Shown here one piece after another: positions 1 through 10,400 of a stretch of 64,000 bases of DNA. Under the pieces are notes generated by a model. The model had not been told where the DNA came from. It saw only the letters and a list, made by a program, of their open reading frames with translations, and did not search any database. Numbering within the stretch: position 1 is the first letter of the stretch; every line of letters starts with the position of its first letter. Origin of the DNA: Strix aluco (taxonomy: Eukaryota > Chordata > Aves > Strigiformes > Strigidae); assembly GCF_031877795.1 (NCBI RefSeq), contig NC_133932.1, positions 37,277,180 to 37,341,179 on the forward strand, given 5' to 3'. The position numbers were made by a program, and so were the translations under genes.

Positions 1-1287
1 AAATGAACAAGGAGGCATCCCAAGTACTGAAGGGATGTGAGGAGGAGGAATGGGAGGAGGCACGGGCCTATCAGCCATACTGCACCCTTGAGCACCCATC
101 ACACACCTGTGGGGAGCCTCTGACAAGGGCTGCTCCAGCCCAGCACAGCCACACCACTCCCCACGGCGGCGGCAGCAGGAGGAGAAGAAGGAGGAGGAGG
201 AGGGACACGTGCGCCCCAAACATACTCAGGCAGAGGAGCTGAGCCAACATGCAGATGAGTGTGCAACACATACTTTGACAGCACGACAGGGTTTTCACTC
301 CTGTGTGTCCTCTCCCATGGCGCAAGAGAAATTCTGGAGGAGTAAGTCATAGCTGCTCTGGAGTGCTGGCTGCAATGCAGCTCTTCCACATACCTGCTGC
401 CTTGCATTCCCTCTCTATGCTTTAAACCTCTACATTTTTTGGATCTTATTCCCCCTTTTTGTTGGCCCCAGTGAGAATATGGTGACACTGAGTGGAGCGT
501 TTCCCTGGGATGCCCTGACCATGAGCTGCTGCTCTTCTCCTCCTCCCCGTCTTTGCCAATGAACTCAAAAATCAGCATTGCAGCTGCTCAAACTATTCCC
601 CTCAGACAACCATCCATTGCTGTCAGTGCAAAATGTCCTGTACTAACATACTTTTAAAAAATCTAACAAGTTTCTTTACCTCAATTCACTACAAAAAGGT
701 AATTCTCCAGCATATTTCTGAAACACCATTGCAGAGAAGAGCAATTAAAAAACCAGGAACAACCCCTTAGAACTCACTTGCAGAGTGGGTCCGCTTTCAA
801 ACAGAAATTTATGGGCAAGAAGGACTGAAAAAAAACCTTATCTGTCTGGACTACCACAGAATTCCGGTACAACGTCTTTGCAGCAATTTGTTCTTTCACA
901 TTCATCCCTTTTCTTTCCTTTTCCCTTTGTAGCCACTTCACTCTTGAGTACCACAGCTAGTTCTCCCTCACTCCTGCAAAAAAAAGTAAGCACCAGTAGG
1001 TCTGCAAAAAGAACAAAAATCTCAAAAGTTTGCAGCACGGTGCTGATACCATGATTATTCTTAAGTTTATAGAGAACTCCCCCTTTTGTCTCTATGCCTG
1101 ACAGTAAGCCAACACGCACACACATAAAAGCACAGGTAAGAACTAAAGAAATTGTGAGGGGGATGGACAATTCCTAAAATACAACAAAACACACAGGTAC
1201 ACTACAGAAGTAAAACAAAATCAAACCTATATTTTCTTTGACTCTCTAGCTTAAAGATGTACATTTTGAAAATGAGCAGTGAAGAGG
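1..1287. other. 5' intergenic flank, no gene seen
   Basis: No exon with a recognisable protein, RNA gene or intact mobile element is visible. A 159-codon minus-strand frame (99-578) is low-complexity where it crosses the GGA repeat (proline and alanine runs) and resembles no family I know, so it is not called. In human the neighbour on this side of ETS2 is ERG, in the opposite orientation; no ERG-like ETS exon is seen here. Confidence 0.6.
164..205. repeat. (CGG)n/(GGA)n purine-rich trinucleotide tract
   Basis: Imperfect CGG, then AGG/GGA/AGA triplets form an almost pure purine run on the + strand. It explains the arginine- or proline-rich frames here, which are not genes. Such a mirror-like purine strand is likely to be length-polymorphic. 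Confidence 0.75.
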
Positions 1288-1630
1288 AATCACAGAATTA
1301 GAGAGTAACTTGGGCTGGAGAGGAGCGCTGCAGGTCTCTATTCCAACCTTCTGCTGGGGTTGCTCAGGGTTTTGGCAAGTCAAGATCAGAGACTCTCCAC
1401 AGATGAAGCTTTCACTCACTCTAGGAACATTTATTTCCAAATATCCAATTGGTATTTCCCCTGCTGCAACTGTGTACCTCTGGAAAAGTCTGGCTCTTCC
1501 TTTGCTATAGTCTTCCATTAAGTAGTTGAAAATAGCAATGAGATTCCCCATTAGCCTACTCTTCTCCAAACTAATGAAACCCCTCCCTCAACTTCTCATA
1601 TATCAAGTGCTCCAGCCAACTAAGCATGTA
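1288..1630 (-). repeat. Old CR1 LINE relic, 3' end, antisense
   Basis: Reading along the + strand, the block starts with a degraded reverse-complement CR1 tail (AATCACAGAATTAGAG) and runs through recognisable antisense CR1 segments: a 'ttgggctggagagg..ctgcaggtc' part, 'gttgctcagggttttg', 'tctggaaaagtctggctctt', 'gcaatgagattccccattag', and 'cttctccaaactaatgaaac' followed by 'gtgctccagcc'. The order matches the CR1 3' region in reverse, so the element lies on the minus strand with its 3' end at 1288. Divergence is high and small indels are many, so it is old and inactive. The frames overlapping it (1246-1569 minus, 1310-1510 plus) are not genes. Confidence 0.8.
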
Positions 1631-2560
1631 CCACTTCTAATGGAGCAATGGTGTATTTGTATACTAACAATAAATATTATTTAATGAAATTAAATACTCT
1701 TATGTAAGAAGAATTACTTTAAGAATAAGAAATTTTAGTAGAGCAAAATACGGCCAGGTTAATAATTTTGCTCTGGATCCCAGAACACTGATTTAGCAAG
1801 AAATAAATAACTCCCAGGCTTTCATCTTATGTTTTTGGCAGATGTTTCCCCTATATAAAGGGTGGAATAACTGTTTTTGTCAGTGTTATAATTAAAATTG
1901 TTATGCAGCTGACATACAGTTTTTAATGGTTTCCCTTAGGATTATAACAGATGTTGCCTTATTAGATCAGGTCTCTCCTGAAGTAAGAAATGTCATTGGC
2001 ATAATCAAGATACTTCTTTCACAATTTGCCTGGTAACATTTGACCCTAAGGAATGAAATATATCCCACTTTTCTAAGGAGAAAGTTTTCTGAAGAGTTTC
2101 AATTAAATACTAGAGCATCTTACTCTGGGGTAACAAGCTGTATGGTCCAGCTTTTGCGGCAGCCAGAAATAGCTGGAAAATAGGGAAGGAGGGAGACCTG
2201 ACAACTACACCAACAACAGCCAAAGAAACTAAGGCTTTTTAATGGCGAAAATAATCACAGCTTAGGTACATGGTAAAGGATCAGTTGAAATCTGGTGAGG
2301 AACTGAGAAGTAGCAGTTATTGGACTCCTATTACAAGAAAAGTTACAACCATACGACACAAGTGTTAATTTGAAATGGGAGTTAGTTTAAATAAAGCAAG
2401 GTGTAATAGCAAGCTTAAAGAACAGCTTTTTAAGTGCAGTTTGGGTCCCTGGTGTTCACTGAAAATCCCGAGAAAGCGAGGGTGGAAGCAACAAGGAGCT
2501 GTGGCTCCAGCTTGTTTTCTCCTTACAGCTGGGTGGTTTACCGCTGCCAAGGACTCCATC
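1631..2560. other. AT-rich 5' flank, nothing recognised
   Basis: AT-rich single-copy-looking DNA. A TATA-box-like TATATAAAG lies at 1852-1860, but no initiator, CpG enrichment or exon structure accompanies it. No gene or repeat family was recognised. Confidence 0.5.
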
Positions 2561-2670
2561 TGCACCCTGTGGGGTGGGTGCTGCAGGACGCAGGCTGCTG
2601 TGCAGGCGCCCAGGGTACCCACAGCAGGACGGCCGCCGGACGGACACACCGCGGCTTCTGCCTGGCCGGA

Positions 2671-2712
2671 ACGTGCAGCGTGATGGCCGGCACGTGCAGC
2701 GTGATGGCCGGC
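2671..2712. repeat. 21-bp exact tandem duplication with E-box junction
   Basis: The 21-nt unit beginning ACGTGCAGCGTGATGG occurs twice without mismatch (2671-2691, 2692-2712). The junction creates a canonical E-box, CACGTG, at 2691-2696. It lies roughly 1.3 kb upstream of the exon 1 donor. Exact identity suggests a recent duplication. Confidence 0.9.
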
Positions 2713-3350
2713 ACACAGGCTGGTCTCACACCAGGACACAGCTCCAACGCGCAGCCAGGCCGGGGATGTGGGAAGTTGCGCGGGTCCCCCCAGCTGGGTG
2801 CACCCAAAGTGTTTAACACTGCATAAAAGACGTTGGTCGTAGGTAATGTGGCAAGAGAGTCGGGAAAGTTAGGTGGCTCCAACGAGCGCGGAGCAGAGTA
2901 AGAAGAGCAACCCATGCCTCCAGCCTCCCCACTGAGTCCCTCTGACCCCTCGAGGGGAGCTCACTTTGATGAAGTAAATTTAACAGAAAGTTACTCCATA
3001 TTTTGGTAGCATAGAGCTCCTTGCAACTTTCCAAGGGATACCCAACTTTTTCAAGGTCTGAGGAACGCCAACTCTGTTTTACTGTCTGTGGCGCTTGGAT
3101 CTGCAATTCACAGGATGACACTGCTGGTACAGCTTTCAGATTGCGTCTAGTTTGCATTAAGAACTCTCCAAGACAACTGTAGAAGATGCAACATAATTTG
3201 TGAATTTCCACGGTAGCAAGTGTCATAGTTTACTTACGAAAAAAGACTATACGGATACATGGATTTTATGGGTTAACTCCTCATCTTATTTATCTCGAGG
3301 ACAGGTATTACTTAAAAATAAGCATGGAAAACGTCCAGCATCAATTATCT

Positions 3351-3360
3351 CCTATATAGG
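3351..3360. promoter_or_regulatory. Perfect CArG box / TATA-like element
   Basis: CCTATATAGG matches the serum response factor consensus CC(A/T)6GG exactly and also contains TATATA. It stands at the upstream edge of the ETS2 CpG island. ETS2 is a growth-factor-responsive gene, so an SRF site is plausible, but a core-promoter TATA role giving a start near 3385 cannot be excluded. Occupancy is inference. Confidence 0.5.
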
Positions 3361-3552
3361 CCGGGAGGGGGGGAATAATCTGTCTCTCAGAGCTGAACCT
3401 GTGTTTTCCTCCCCCCGCGCCCAGCAGCTCCAGGCGGGAGGAGGCGCCGGGGCCGGCCCGGCCGTGGGGCAGCCCCCGCGGGCCCAGAGACACCGGGCCG
3501 GTGCACGCGCCGCCACCAGCGCGCCCGCCGTTGCCGCCGTAGGGACGGCGGC

Positions 3553-3583
3553 GACAACGACGACGACGACAACAACAACCGGG
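3553..3583. repeat. (CGA)n(CAA)n trinucleotide repeat
   Basis: A short imperfect run of CGA units passes into CAA units within the CpG island. A related GCC/GTT run lies at about 3867-3892. Both are probably length-variable and lie in or near the 5' untranslated region. Confidence 0.7.
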
Positions 3584-3687
3584 TCCGCGGCGGCGAAAGG
3601 GGCCGGGCTTGCGGGGAGGCGGGCCCCGCCGCCGCCGCCTCCCCCCGCCCGCTGAAGAGCGCCTGCGAGGGCGGGCGGCGCGGCACA

Positions 3688-3774
3688 GCACGGCTGGGCT
3701 CGGCTCGGCACAGCTCATCCCATCCCATCTCACCTCGGCTCGGCTCAGTTCGGCTCGGCGGCAGCAGCGGCTCG
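3688..3774. repeat. CGGCT/GGCTC pentamer-rich minisatellite-like tract
   Basis: GGCTC and GGCTCGGCTC units recur, interrupted by CATCCCATCCCATCTC. The tract lies immediately upstream of the likely first exon. Degenerate pentamers of this kind occur in GC-rich avian promoters and can mislead read mapping. Confidence 0.6.
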
Positions 3775-3849
3775 GCCGGCAGCGCCCACGCACCCGCCGC
3801 CGGGCACCCGCCTCCCCCCGCCCCCCTTCCTCCAGGACTCTCCGCTGGG

Positions 3850-4034
3850 ATCAACCCGCTGCTGGTGCCGCCGCCGCTGTTGTTGTTGGCCGGCTCTGCC
3901 CCATCGAGGATATTGTGGCTCCCGGAGAGGCAGCGGCGCCGCTTTTTTTGTTTTGGATTCCGTGTGTGGTGCCGGTGCCGCCGCCGCCGGGGAGGGACGC
4001 AGAGGAGCGGGCGAGCGCCGGGCTCGGGGGCCAG
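3850..4034 (+). other. ETS2: ETS2 exon 1 (5' UTR), 5' end uncertain
   Basis: The 3' border is the donor CCAG/GTGAGG at 4034/4035, the best donor in the island. Spliced to the acceptor at 7396/7397, it puts GCCAG directly before ATG, so exon 2 starts with the start codon itself. That ATG then has a weak Kozak context (C at -3, A at +4). No ATG occurs in this stretch. The frame in phase with ETS2 is open back to a TAG at 3540-3542 (see findings). The start given is nominal; transcription may begin anywhere in the island, and a different first exon is possible. Confidence 0.5.
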
Positions 4035-7000
4035 GTGAGGCGGGGGCGGTGGCGGGGGGGGGCGGCTCGCCGGCACCCACCCTCCATCCCTCCCTTCTTC
4101 CAGCTCCGCGCTACCCGCTCCGTCGCCGGGGGCTCTCGGCGGCTGCCCGGGGGAGCCGGGCATGGCCCCCAGACCCCGCGGGCGGAGGCGCGGCCGGACC
4201 CCCCGAGCCGCCTCCCCCGGGGGCGGTGGCGGGGGCCGGGGAGCGGGCAGGCCCCGCGGGGCGGAGGGGGCGGCCGTGGCCGGTGCCCCCCCCCCCCCAG
4301 CCCCGGGAGTGGAGCCGGCGTGGCCAAGCCCGGAGGCGGGAGGGACGCGTTCAAAGCGGCGGGGGACGGGGGCGCGTTGTGGAGGCGGCTGCGCGCCCGG
4401 GAGGAAAGGGTTAATGGGCAGCGCGCACTCTGGCTTTGGTTAGTACTTTAAAGGGAGTTAAAAAATGTTGGGCTGTGTGATCTCCCCATAGAACTTTTAT
4501 GTGGGCGAGTGTGTCATATGTGTGAAAAGTCATAGCAGCTCTCGGCTATCTCCCTCATCGGCGCTTGGGGAGCCCAGCAGTTGCGCGGGGGATCGGCGCT
4601 CTCCTAAGGCAGGCGGTTGCCTCTTAACCTATTGGTACGAATGATTTTTATTTCATTTAGTCAGGAGCCTGAATTTGCCATTTAAAACCAAAATAAAATT
4701 AAAACAAAAAGCGGTGGAGGTATGTTGCAGGCACTAGCGTGGTTTAGTTCTCCTTGTGGATGATTCCCAGCTGAATCCAGCTGTGGGCAAACACCTGGCT
4801 GTTGCTGAAAAGAAGTTGATCAGAATTCAGGAGTATTAGTTAATAAGTGCCTGATCCTGTTGACCCTGTTCTGGTTCACCCACTCAGCTATGCGGGGGTG
4901 TTGAAGAAGGTGTCCTGCCAGTTAAACCAATTATAGCTGGCAAGTAGCAGTCATCAGCATTAGTGGAGGAGTTGGAAGTGAGGCCCAGTCACACTGTTCA
5001 GTGCAGTCGTGTCTTTTCTGAACTTAAACAGCAGCTTTCGAAGTCCAGCAGAAAGCCAGCTTTAACCCTTTTTGTCATGAAAAACCATATTGCCTTTTCA
5101 GCTCCGCTTGTCTGGCGATACCTCTGTAAGGGTTTCAGATCTGGAAACTTGTACTGCAGATGGGGCGGAAGCTGATGTATCATGAGCAAAGGCTCTATCA
5201 AGAAATTTGTAACATCATGAGAGATTTGGGTGGAGGAAGAAAACTGGAGTGTTACAAAACATGCTAAAGATCTTCATGTGTTACTAGACTGGTGCACAGG
5301 AAAGGCCACAGAACAAATGAGCTGCCTAGCATAGAGAAACAGTGACTTGGGTTAATAAGCAATGCCCTGTAATGAAGACTCTGTATAAACCTTTTGTCTT
5401 AGGGCCCTAACCATTTCTAAAGAAACAAACAAACAAAAAACCCCCACAAAACAGGAAGGAGAGAATCCCAGACCTTTTTTAGTCAGTGGGAAAGTTCCTA
5501 ACAGGATTTGTGTAGAGGCCAGGATTACACCTGAAACAGTGTCAGAAATCTTATTTGTAGTCCTAACTGGGAATCGGATCTAAATTAACTAAAAATGTGT
5601 GTAATGTTTTCACAAATACTTTCTGATTGGTAAGGCTTACAGCTAGTTATCCCTAGACATCGGGGCAGATTTCAAAGGCAAAACAAAGGGGTGTTAGAAA
5701 TTGCCATATACTTTTCTAAAAGCCCAGCTGAATGCAAGGGTAAACAGTTGTTTAAACTGTGGCAAATTTAATGAAAAGATTAGGATGCTTGCTGAGTGAG
5801 ACTCATGCTGTGTAAAATTCTTTGCTGCTCAATGAGATGTGTAATTTAGATCAAATATTTGTACATGCTATTTGAGGTAAAAACCATCATTCAGTAGATT
5901 GCACTTCTGGGTAACATTAATGATGTGTAAGTCGAATATTCCTTTCGTAGTCAGCTGATCTATTTTATTTCAGTGATAAGCCCCATACATCTGATAACAG
6001 TGACGTTGAAATGGGCCTTTCAGGTTAAGGACTCTTGATTTTTTTTTTTTTTTTAAGTGATCAACTATATAAGAGGATGAAAGGGTTCCTTGTCTTTGTC
6101 TGTTGGACGTTTTTATTTTCCTCTTTGCTTATATGGATAGCATTTGAATGTGGTGTCATCATATCAGTCTGGGCTTATTTTGTTAAGCTCCTAATTTGCT
6201 ACCTTTTTCTGAGTTTAAGATTGTATTTTGATTTCTCCTTGTGTTAACAAGGCTAACGAGGGAACTTGCTTGTAATAGGTGATCACAGTTTTATAAAAAT
6301 ATTAATAGTGTCCTGTGCGACTGTTTAATATAACTGCACATTTTCAAACAGTTTCTGTGGAGCAAGAGAACTTAGCCCAGTGCTATGAAAAAGAAGGAAA
6401 ATTGTTGAGAGACAGTTTACCAGAGCATAGTCTGATAAGGTATCATCCACTGACACCTGAATTACAGCATCATGATAAACCTGAACAATGGCTATAAAAC
6501 TGGCTTTATTCCTTATGTTTGATCCCTCCCATAGGTCAGAAAAAGGATATGAATCTTATCACTCTTTTCCCTAAGTGATATATAGAAGAACAAGTTACAC
6601 AGGCCTTGCACAACCCTGTTCCTGGTAATACAGGCAACATGATACAGCTTTGACTTCAATAGCATAAACATATTGATGGTGGTTCCATCATCAGTTCTAA
6701 AAAGGGTATTTTACTGGATAAACCCTTTTCAATTAAAATTTAGGCCCTCTAAAACTTTATAAATATGCTAATCCCATGTTTACAAAATGTGCAAGATAGC
6801 ATGGTTTGGAGGTGCTTTGCCTAGTAGAGGAAGCAGGTTGCTAATACTGGGTATTGGCTTCAATGATTATTCATGAAAGGGTGAAAGGGATGAATGTTAG
6901 TACAAGGTGTATCACGTTGAACATTTGTCACTTCTCTTCCTTCCTTTTGAAAGCCAAAGTCGAAAGAGAATCATGGCATGTAAACAAAAATAATGCAAAA

Positions 7001-7396
7001 CTGAATGTTTAGCATAATGGATGAAAGTTGGAAGATATCTCAAAGCAATAGATACTTGGTTGACAAAGGACTTCTGTAGTCTTTTCAGACTGACCGAATA
7101 AGATACTAAAAGCCCTCACATTGGATATCAGAAGCTAACCATCCTCTTGTTCACTCATTTAATAAAATTTTAGCCCCAGTGATGCCTGTGAAAGGTCTTC
7201 TAGTTAAAAAGCTGCTTAAGCAAGATGGGAGTTGTGCCCTGTGTGGTCAGGATGCGAACGATGAGAAGGAAAGCTTTCACTGTATCTCATTCTGAGAGCT
7301 GTTTTGTAGTCTGTACTGAAGCAGTGAGGTACATCTGTTAACACGCTTGCTTTGTCGGTAGCAACTTTTTTCATGTGACACCTCTCATTTTTTCAG
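4035..7396 (+). other. ETS2: ETS2 intron 1
   Basis: An intron of 3362 nt from GTGAGG to TTTTTTCAG. The first 600 bases are the tail of the CpG island, including a 13-C run at 4286-4298; the rest is AT-rich, with a 16-T run at 6039-6054. Two 60-70 codon frames (6035-6247, 6315-6497) have no recognisable content. First introns of inducible genes often hold enhancers, but none is proven here. Confidence 0.55.
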
Positions 7397-7468
7397 ATGA
7401 GTGATTTTGGGATCAGGAACATGGATCAAGTAGCTCCTGTGTCTAACATGTACAGAGGAATGCTCAAG
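7397..7468 (+). CDS. ETS2: ETS2 coding exon 2 (start codon)
   Basis: 24 codons, residues 1-24, beginning [15 protein letters not shown]. The acceptor TTTTTTCAG abuts the ATG directly, and the donor is CTCAAG/GTGAGT, phase 0. The start is chosen because it matches the known N-terminus of vertebrate ETS2 (human begins [15 protein letters not shown]). Confidence 0.97.
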
Positions 7469-10400
7469 GTGAGTACTTTTGAGCTGTCACCTTCTAAACC
7501 CAACTGGGGCATCTCTCAGCTAACGTCATTTATTGTGTTCTTATTAATCCTAGCACAGGAATTGTGTAACCATGCCAAGGTGAACACAGATATTCAGGTT
7601 TTAACTGCTTGCTTGTAACCTCTAATCTTCTTCTAGAGTATTCCCACTGAGTTCAGTAAAGATGTGAAAAGCAGAACTGAAATAGGAACATGTAAAACTT
7701 GCACCCCAACCTTCTTCCCCAAGGAGGTTCCTTCCCTCCATCCCCCTAAATCCTAAGAGTTTGAAAATAAGAGGTAGACAAGAACTGATCTCAAATTTGT
7801 TGGGAGTTGGTGGAACCTTTGCCTAAATAAAGGTTACAGGATTGGCAGTAGGGGTGGTCTTTATTTTTTTTTAACTTGATGAGACTGGCAGAGGGCTGTT
7901 CTGTTATGACTGTTTAAGTCTGATTCATTCAAGAAGACTGTATGAAAAAAAAGTAGGTTATTCACTTACTACATACAACTATGTGAAATGGAAGTCTAGT
8001 GCATTGTAAGGAAATCAAAGGTAGTTGTTAAACATACTTCATCTTTAGATAGACTGCGTCTGTTATTTTGTTTTGAAAGGAACTTACAAACCGAGGACAA
8101 ATGAGAAGCAGACTAAAGACTCAGTCTTTAAGGGCTTCCCTCATCTACATTCATACAAGTTGCTTTTTATCCAAGTATCAATTTTTTACGCAGCATTGCT
8201 TAATGTAAACCAAATGAAGTTAGGAAGACACTTTCTGCTCTCATTAGCATTGAGGAAGGTCCATGTTTTGAAGAATCACTTAGTGAGACTCTGGTATGCT
8301 AACTTCTTTGATGTTTTATGTCCCCTCTTAGCTTTCTCTCCTGCCCACAGCAACAACAAATCCACAAGAGATGCCCCAACTTAACAGCTGTGCGCTCTGT
8401 AACACAGTGGTTGTTCTAAGCAGTTATTTAGTTGTCATACAATTAAGTCAAAAGTAGAGACCTGTATTCTACTATTTTGTAGCTGTTCACATTTCTTTTT
8501 ATTTTGTTCTGTAATAATTACTCTTACATATGTTGAAAAGACAAATGGTTACATATCTGATAGGGCAAGCAGAATTTATTCTACATGGGGGTTTTCCCCT
8601 TTTACTTTTATTAAATCCAGAACCTGCTTAAACATTAATTTTCTCCTTTTTGAAATATGAAACGAGCACAGTATGGATTTTACTCATTCACATGCCACAG
8701 CATTTTTTCCAGTGACTCAGGATAGGGGTCAGCTATTTACACAAAACACAGGAGTTTCCACATTGCGTTGAAAGAACTTGCGCTTTCTTTTAGGTACTAA
8801 CGATGAGTCAGTGCTTTTATCTAGTAATGTATAAAGAATCTTTTACTAGCAGATTTGGCAATTGTTATTAACTTGTTTCGTTGGATGTGAGCCTTTTCAC
8901 GGGTTGGCTTTGACTCTAGTTTTGGAGGGTACCTGAACCAACCATACACAATTTGTCTCTGCTGACCAGTGCTCAGTGGAGATTTCTGAACCCAGTTAAC
9001 TGAGGCATGATACTGTTTACTTTACCAGCTTTTTCTTCTGTGGAATGTATGTTTGCATAATGTATGTACTAGGATGCATTGCAGCTTGTTACAAAATACA
9101 ACTAAAAAATTATGGTTCCTTGTTACTTACTAGGGTTAATGTAATTTGGGGAGGGGGGTGACATGTGGCACATAAAAGACACCTGGTGCAAAAAAGCTCC
9201 AAGCCACTTGACATAAAAAGTCATAAAAAATGGTGACATAAAAAGGGAAGTTAGGTGATGTGAGGAAATACTAATACTCATTTGCTATTCCAGAAACATA
9301 GTTAAGGTTGCTTTTGCATCACACATGAGTACTGCCCTGAAAAATCTCTGCCTTGTCCTCAGCTAAATCCTCTACCTTGGCATAAGCTGGCAGACCAGTG
9401 GATGCTTAAAACAAATAAGCATTTGCAAGTTGCCTTTGTCTGCAGCTCCCTGGACTGCAGTAGCTGCCATGAGTAAGCTGTAGCTTTCCAGAACAATGCT
9501 TTATCCTCAGGTCCTTTTAAAAGTCTCAGTGGCAACTTTTATCCATCCATGCTGCTGGATATTACAGATAGAGTTTCCTTGTGACTAATAGGCAAGTTGC
9601 ATAAGTTGTTTTTAAAGTTATTTCCTCTTCTGTTAACATTCCCTCTGCCCCCTGAAAACTAACGTGGCTGGGGGGATCTAGTAAAAGTACTAGTATTTCT
9701 AGCACACAGAATTGACACAAGTCAAGTTTGAAAGAAGTTAGGTTTTCAAAATATATTTATTGAATGTTGCCAATATAACAGTAGAATCCACTTTTATCTG
9801 GAACATTTTTCAGTCCTGCTTATCCCTTTCTGTATAATGCAGTGTCTCACTGAGCATCTGAGCACTTGAAAGACTGCAAAATGTGGTAGCTGGCAAATCC
9901 AGTAACTCAGAAGTCTAAAAGTCACAGCAAAGGAGTAACGTCTTTCAAGTCCTGTAAAACTGGCTGTATAGCTTCAAGTGATGTGGTTCAGATTAAATTT
10001 GTACTTGAAAAAAAAAAGCTGCATAAATCCACTGTAGGTCTTGCACTGGAAATTGTTTTTCTATAACTTACTGATCCTGCCTCTGCCATCAAACACTCAT
10101 TAAGTGGATAGTCAATTTAAAGGGTTAAGGAAATAAGGATTTCTTTAAAATATAACTGGAAATGTGTGTGTGTGTATATATATATATACACACACGTGCA
10201 TTCTCTATTGTTAAAAGCCTCAATTACAGGAAAACTAAGAATATCCTTACTTGGTTTTACTGTACCCTGAAGAACATGCCACCCACCTAGCACTGTGGTC
10301 TGACTGCTAGTTGTTTTGTATTCATGTACAAGAAGCTATGCTATCATTGTGCTTATATTTCAAAGGCACAAGTTAGCTGATTCAAGGTAGTGGTTGTGCA

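Larger units (their letters stand above)
2561..3389. other. GC-rising promoter flank of ETS2
   Basis: GC and CpG content rise through 2561-2950, dip over 2960-3340, then rise again into the main CpG island. The segment contains an exact two-copy 21-bp tandem repeat (2671-2712) and the CArG/TATA-like decamer at 3351-3360. Several overlapping frames of 80-137 codons on both strands look unconstrained and are not called. Confidence 0.5.
3390..4640 (+). promoter_or_regulatory. ETS2: ETS2 CpG-island promoter
   Basis: A dense run of CpG-rich sequence surrounds the first exon and extends about 600 bases into intron 1. It contains many GGGCGG/CCGCCC-type GC boxes, no TATA box close to the exon 1 donor, trinucleotide and CGGCT-type pentamer repeats, and long G and C runs. 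This is typical of a broad vertebrate promoter with several start sites, as reported for mammalian ETS2. The exact start site cannot be read from sequence. Long frames inside the island (up to 280 codons) follow from its lack of stop codons. Confidence 0.85.

Noticed and set aside
99..578. 159-codon minus-strand ORF
   Set aside because: Its C-terminal part is the translated GGA/CGG repeat, and the rest matches no known family.
1841..1885. TATA-box promoter upstream of ETS2
   Set aside because: TATATAAAG stands alone in AT-rich DNA without an initiator, CpG enrichment or a spliceable exon downstream.
1..2500. Exons of ERG, the upstream neighbour in human
   Set aside because: No ETS- or PNT-domain exon is seen on either strand here.
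3339..4451. Many long overlapping ORFs on both strands of the CpG island (up to 280 codons)
   Set aside because: GC-rich DNA is poor in stop codons, and the peptides are low-complexity Pro/Arg/Ala/Gly with no family resemblance. Only the frame in phase with ETS2 is kept, as a finding.
6315..6497. 60-codon ORF in intron 1 as an alternative ETS2 exon
   Set aside because: No suitable acceptor/donor pair in phase and no resemblance to known ETS2 isoforms.
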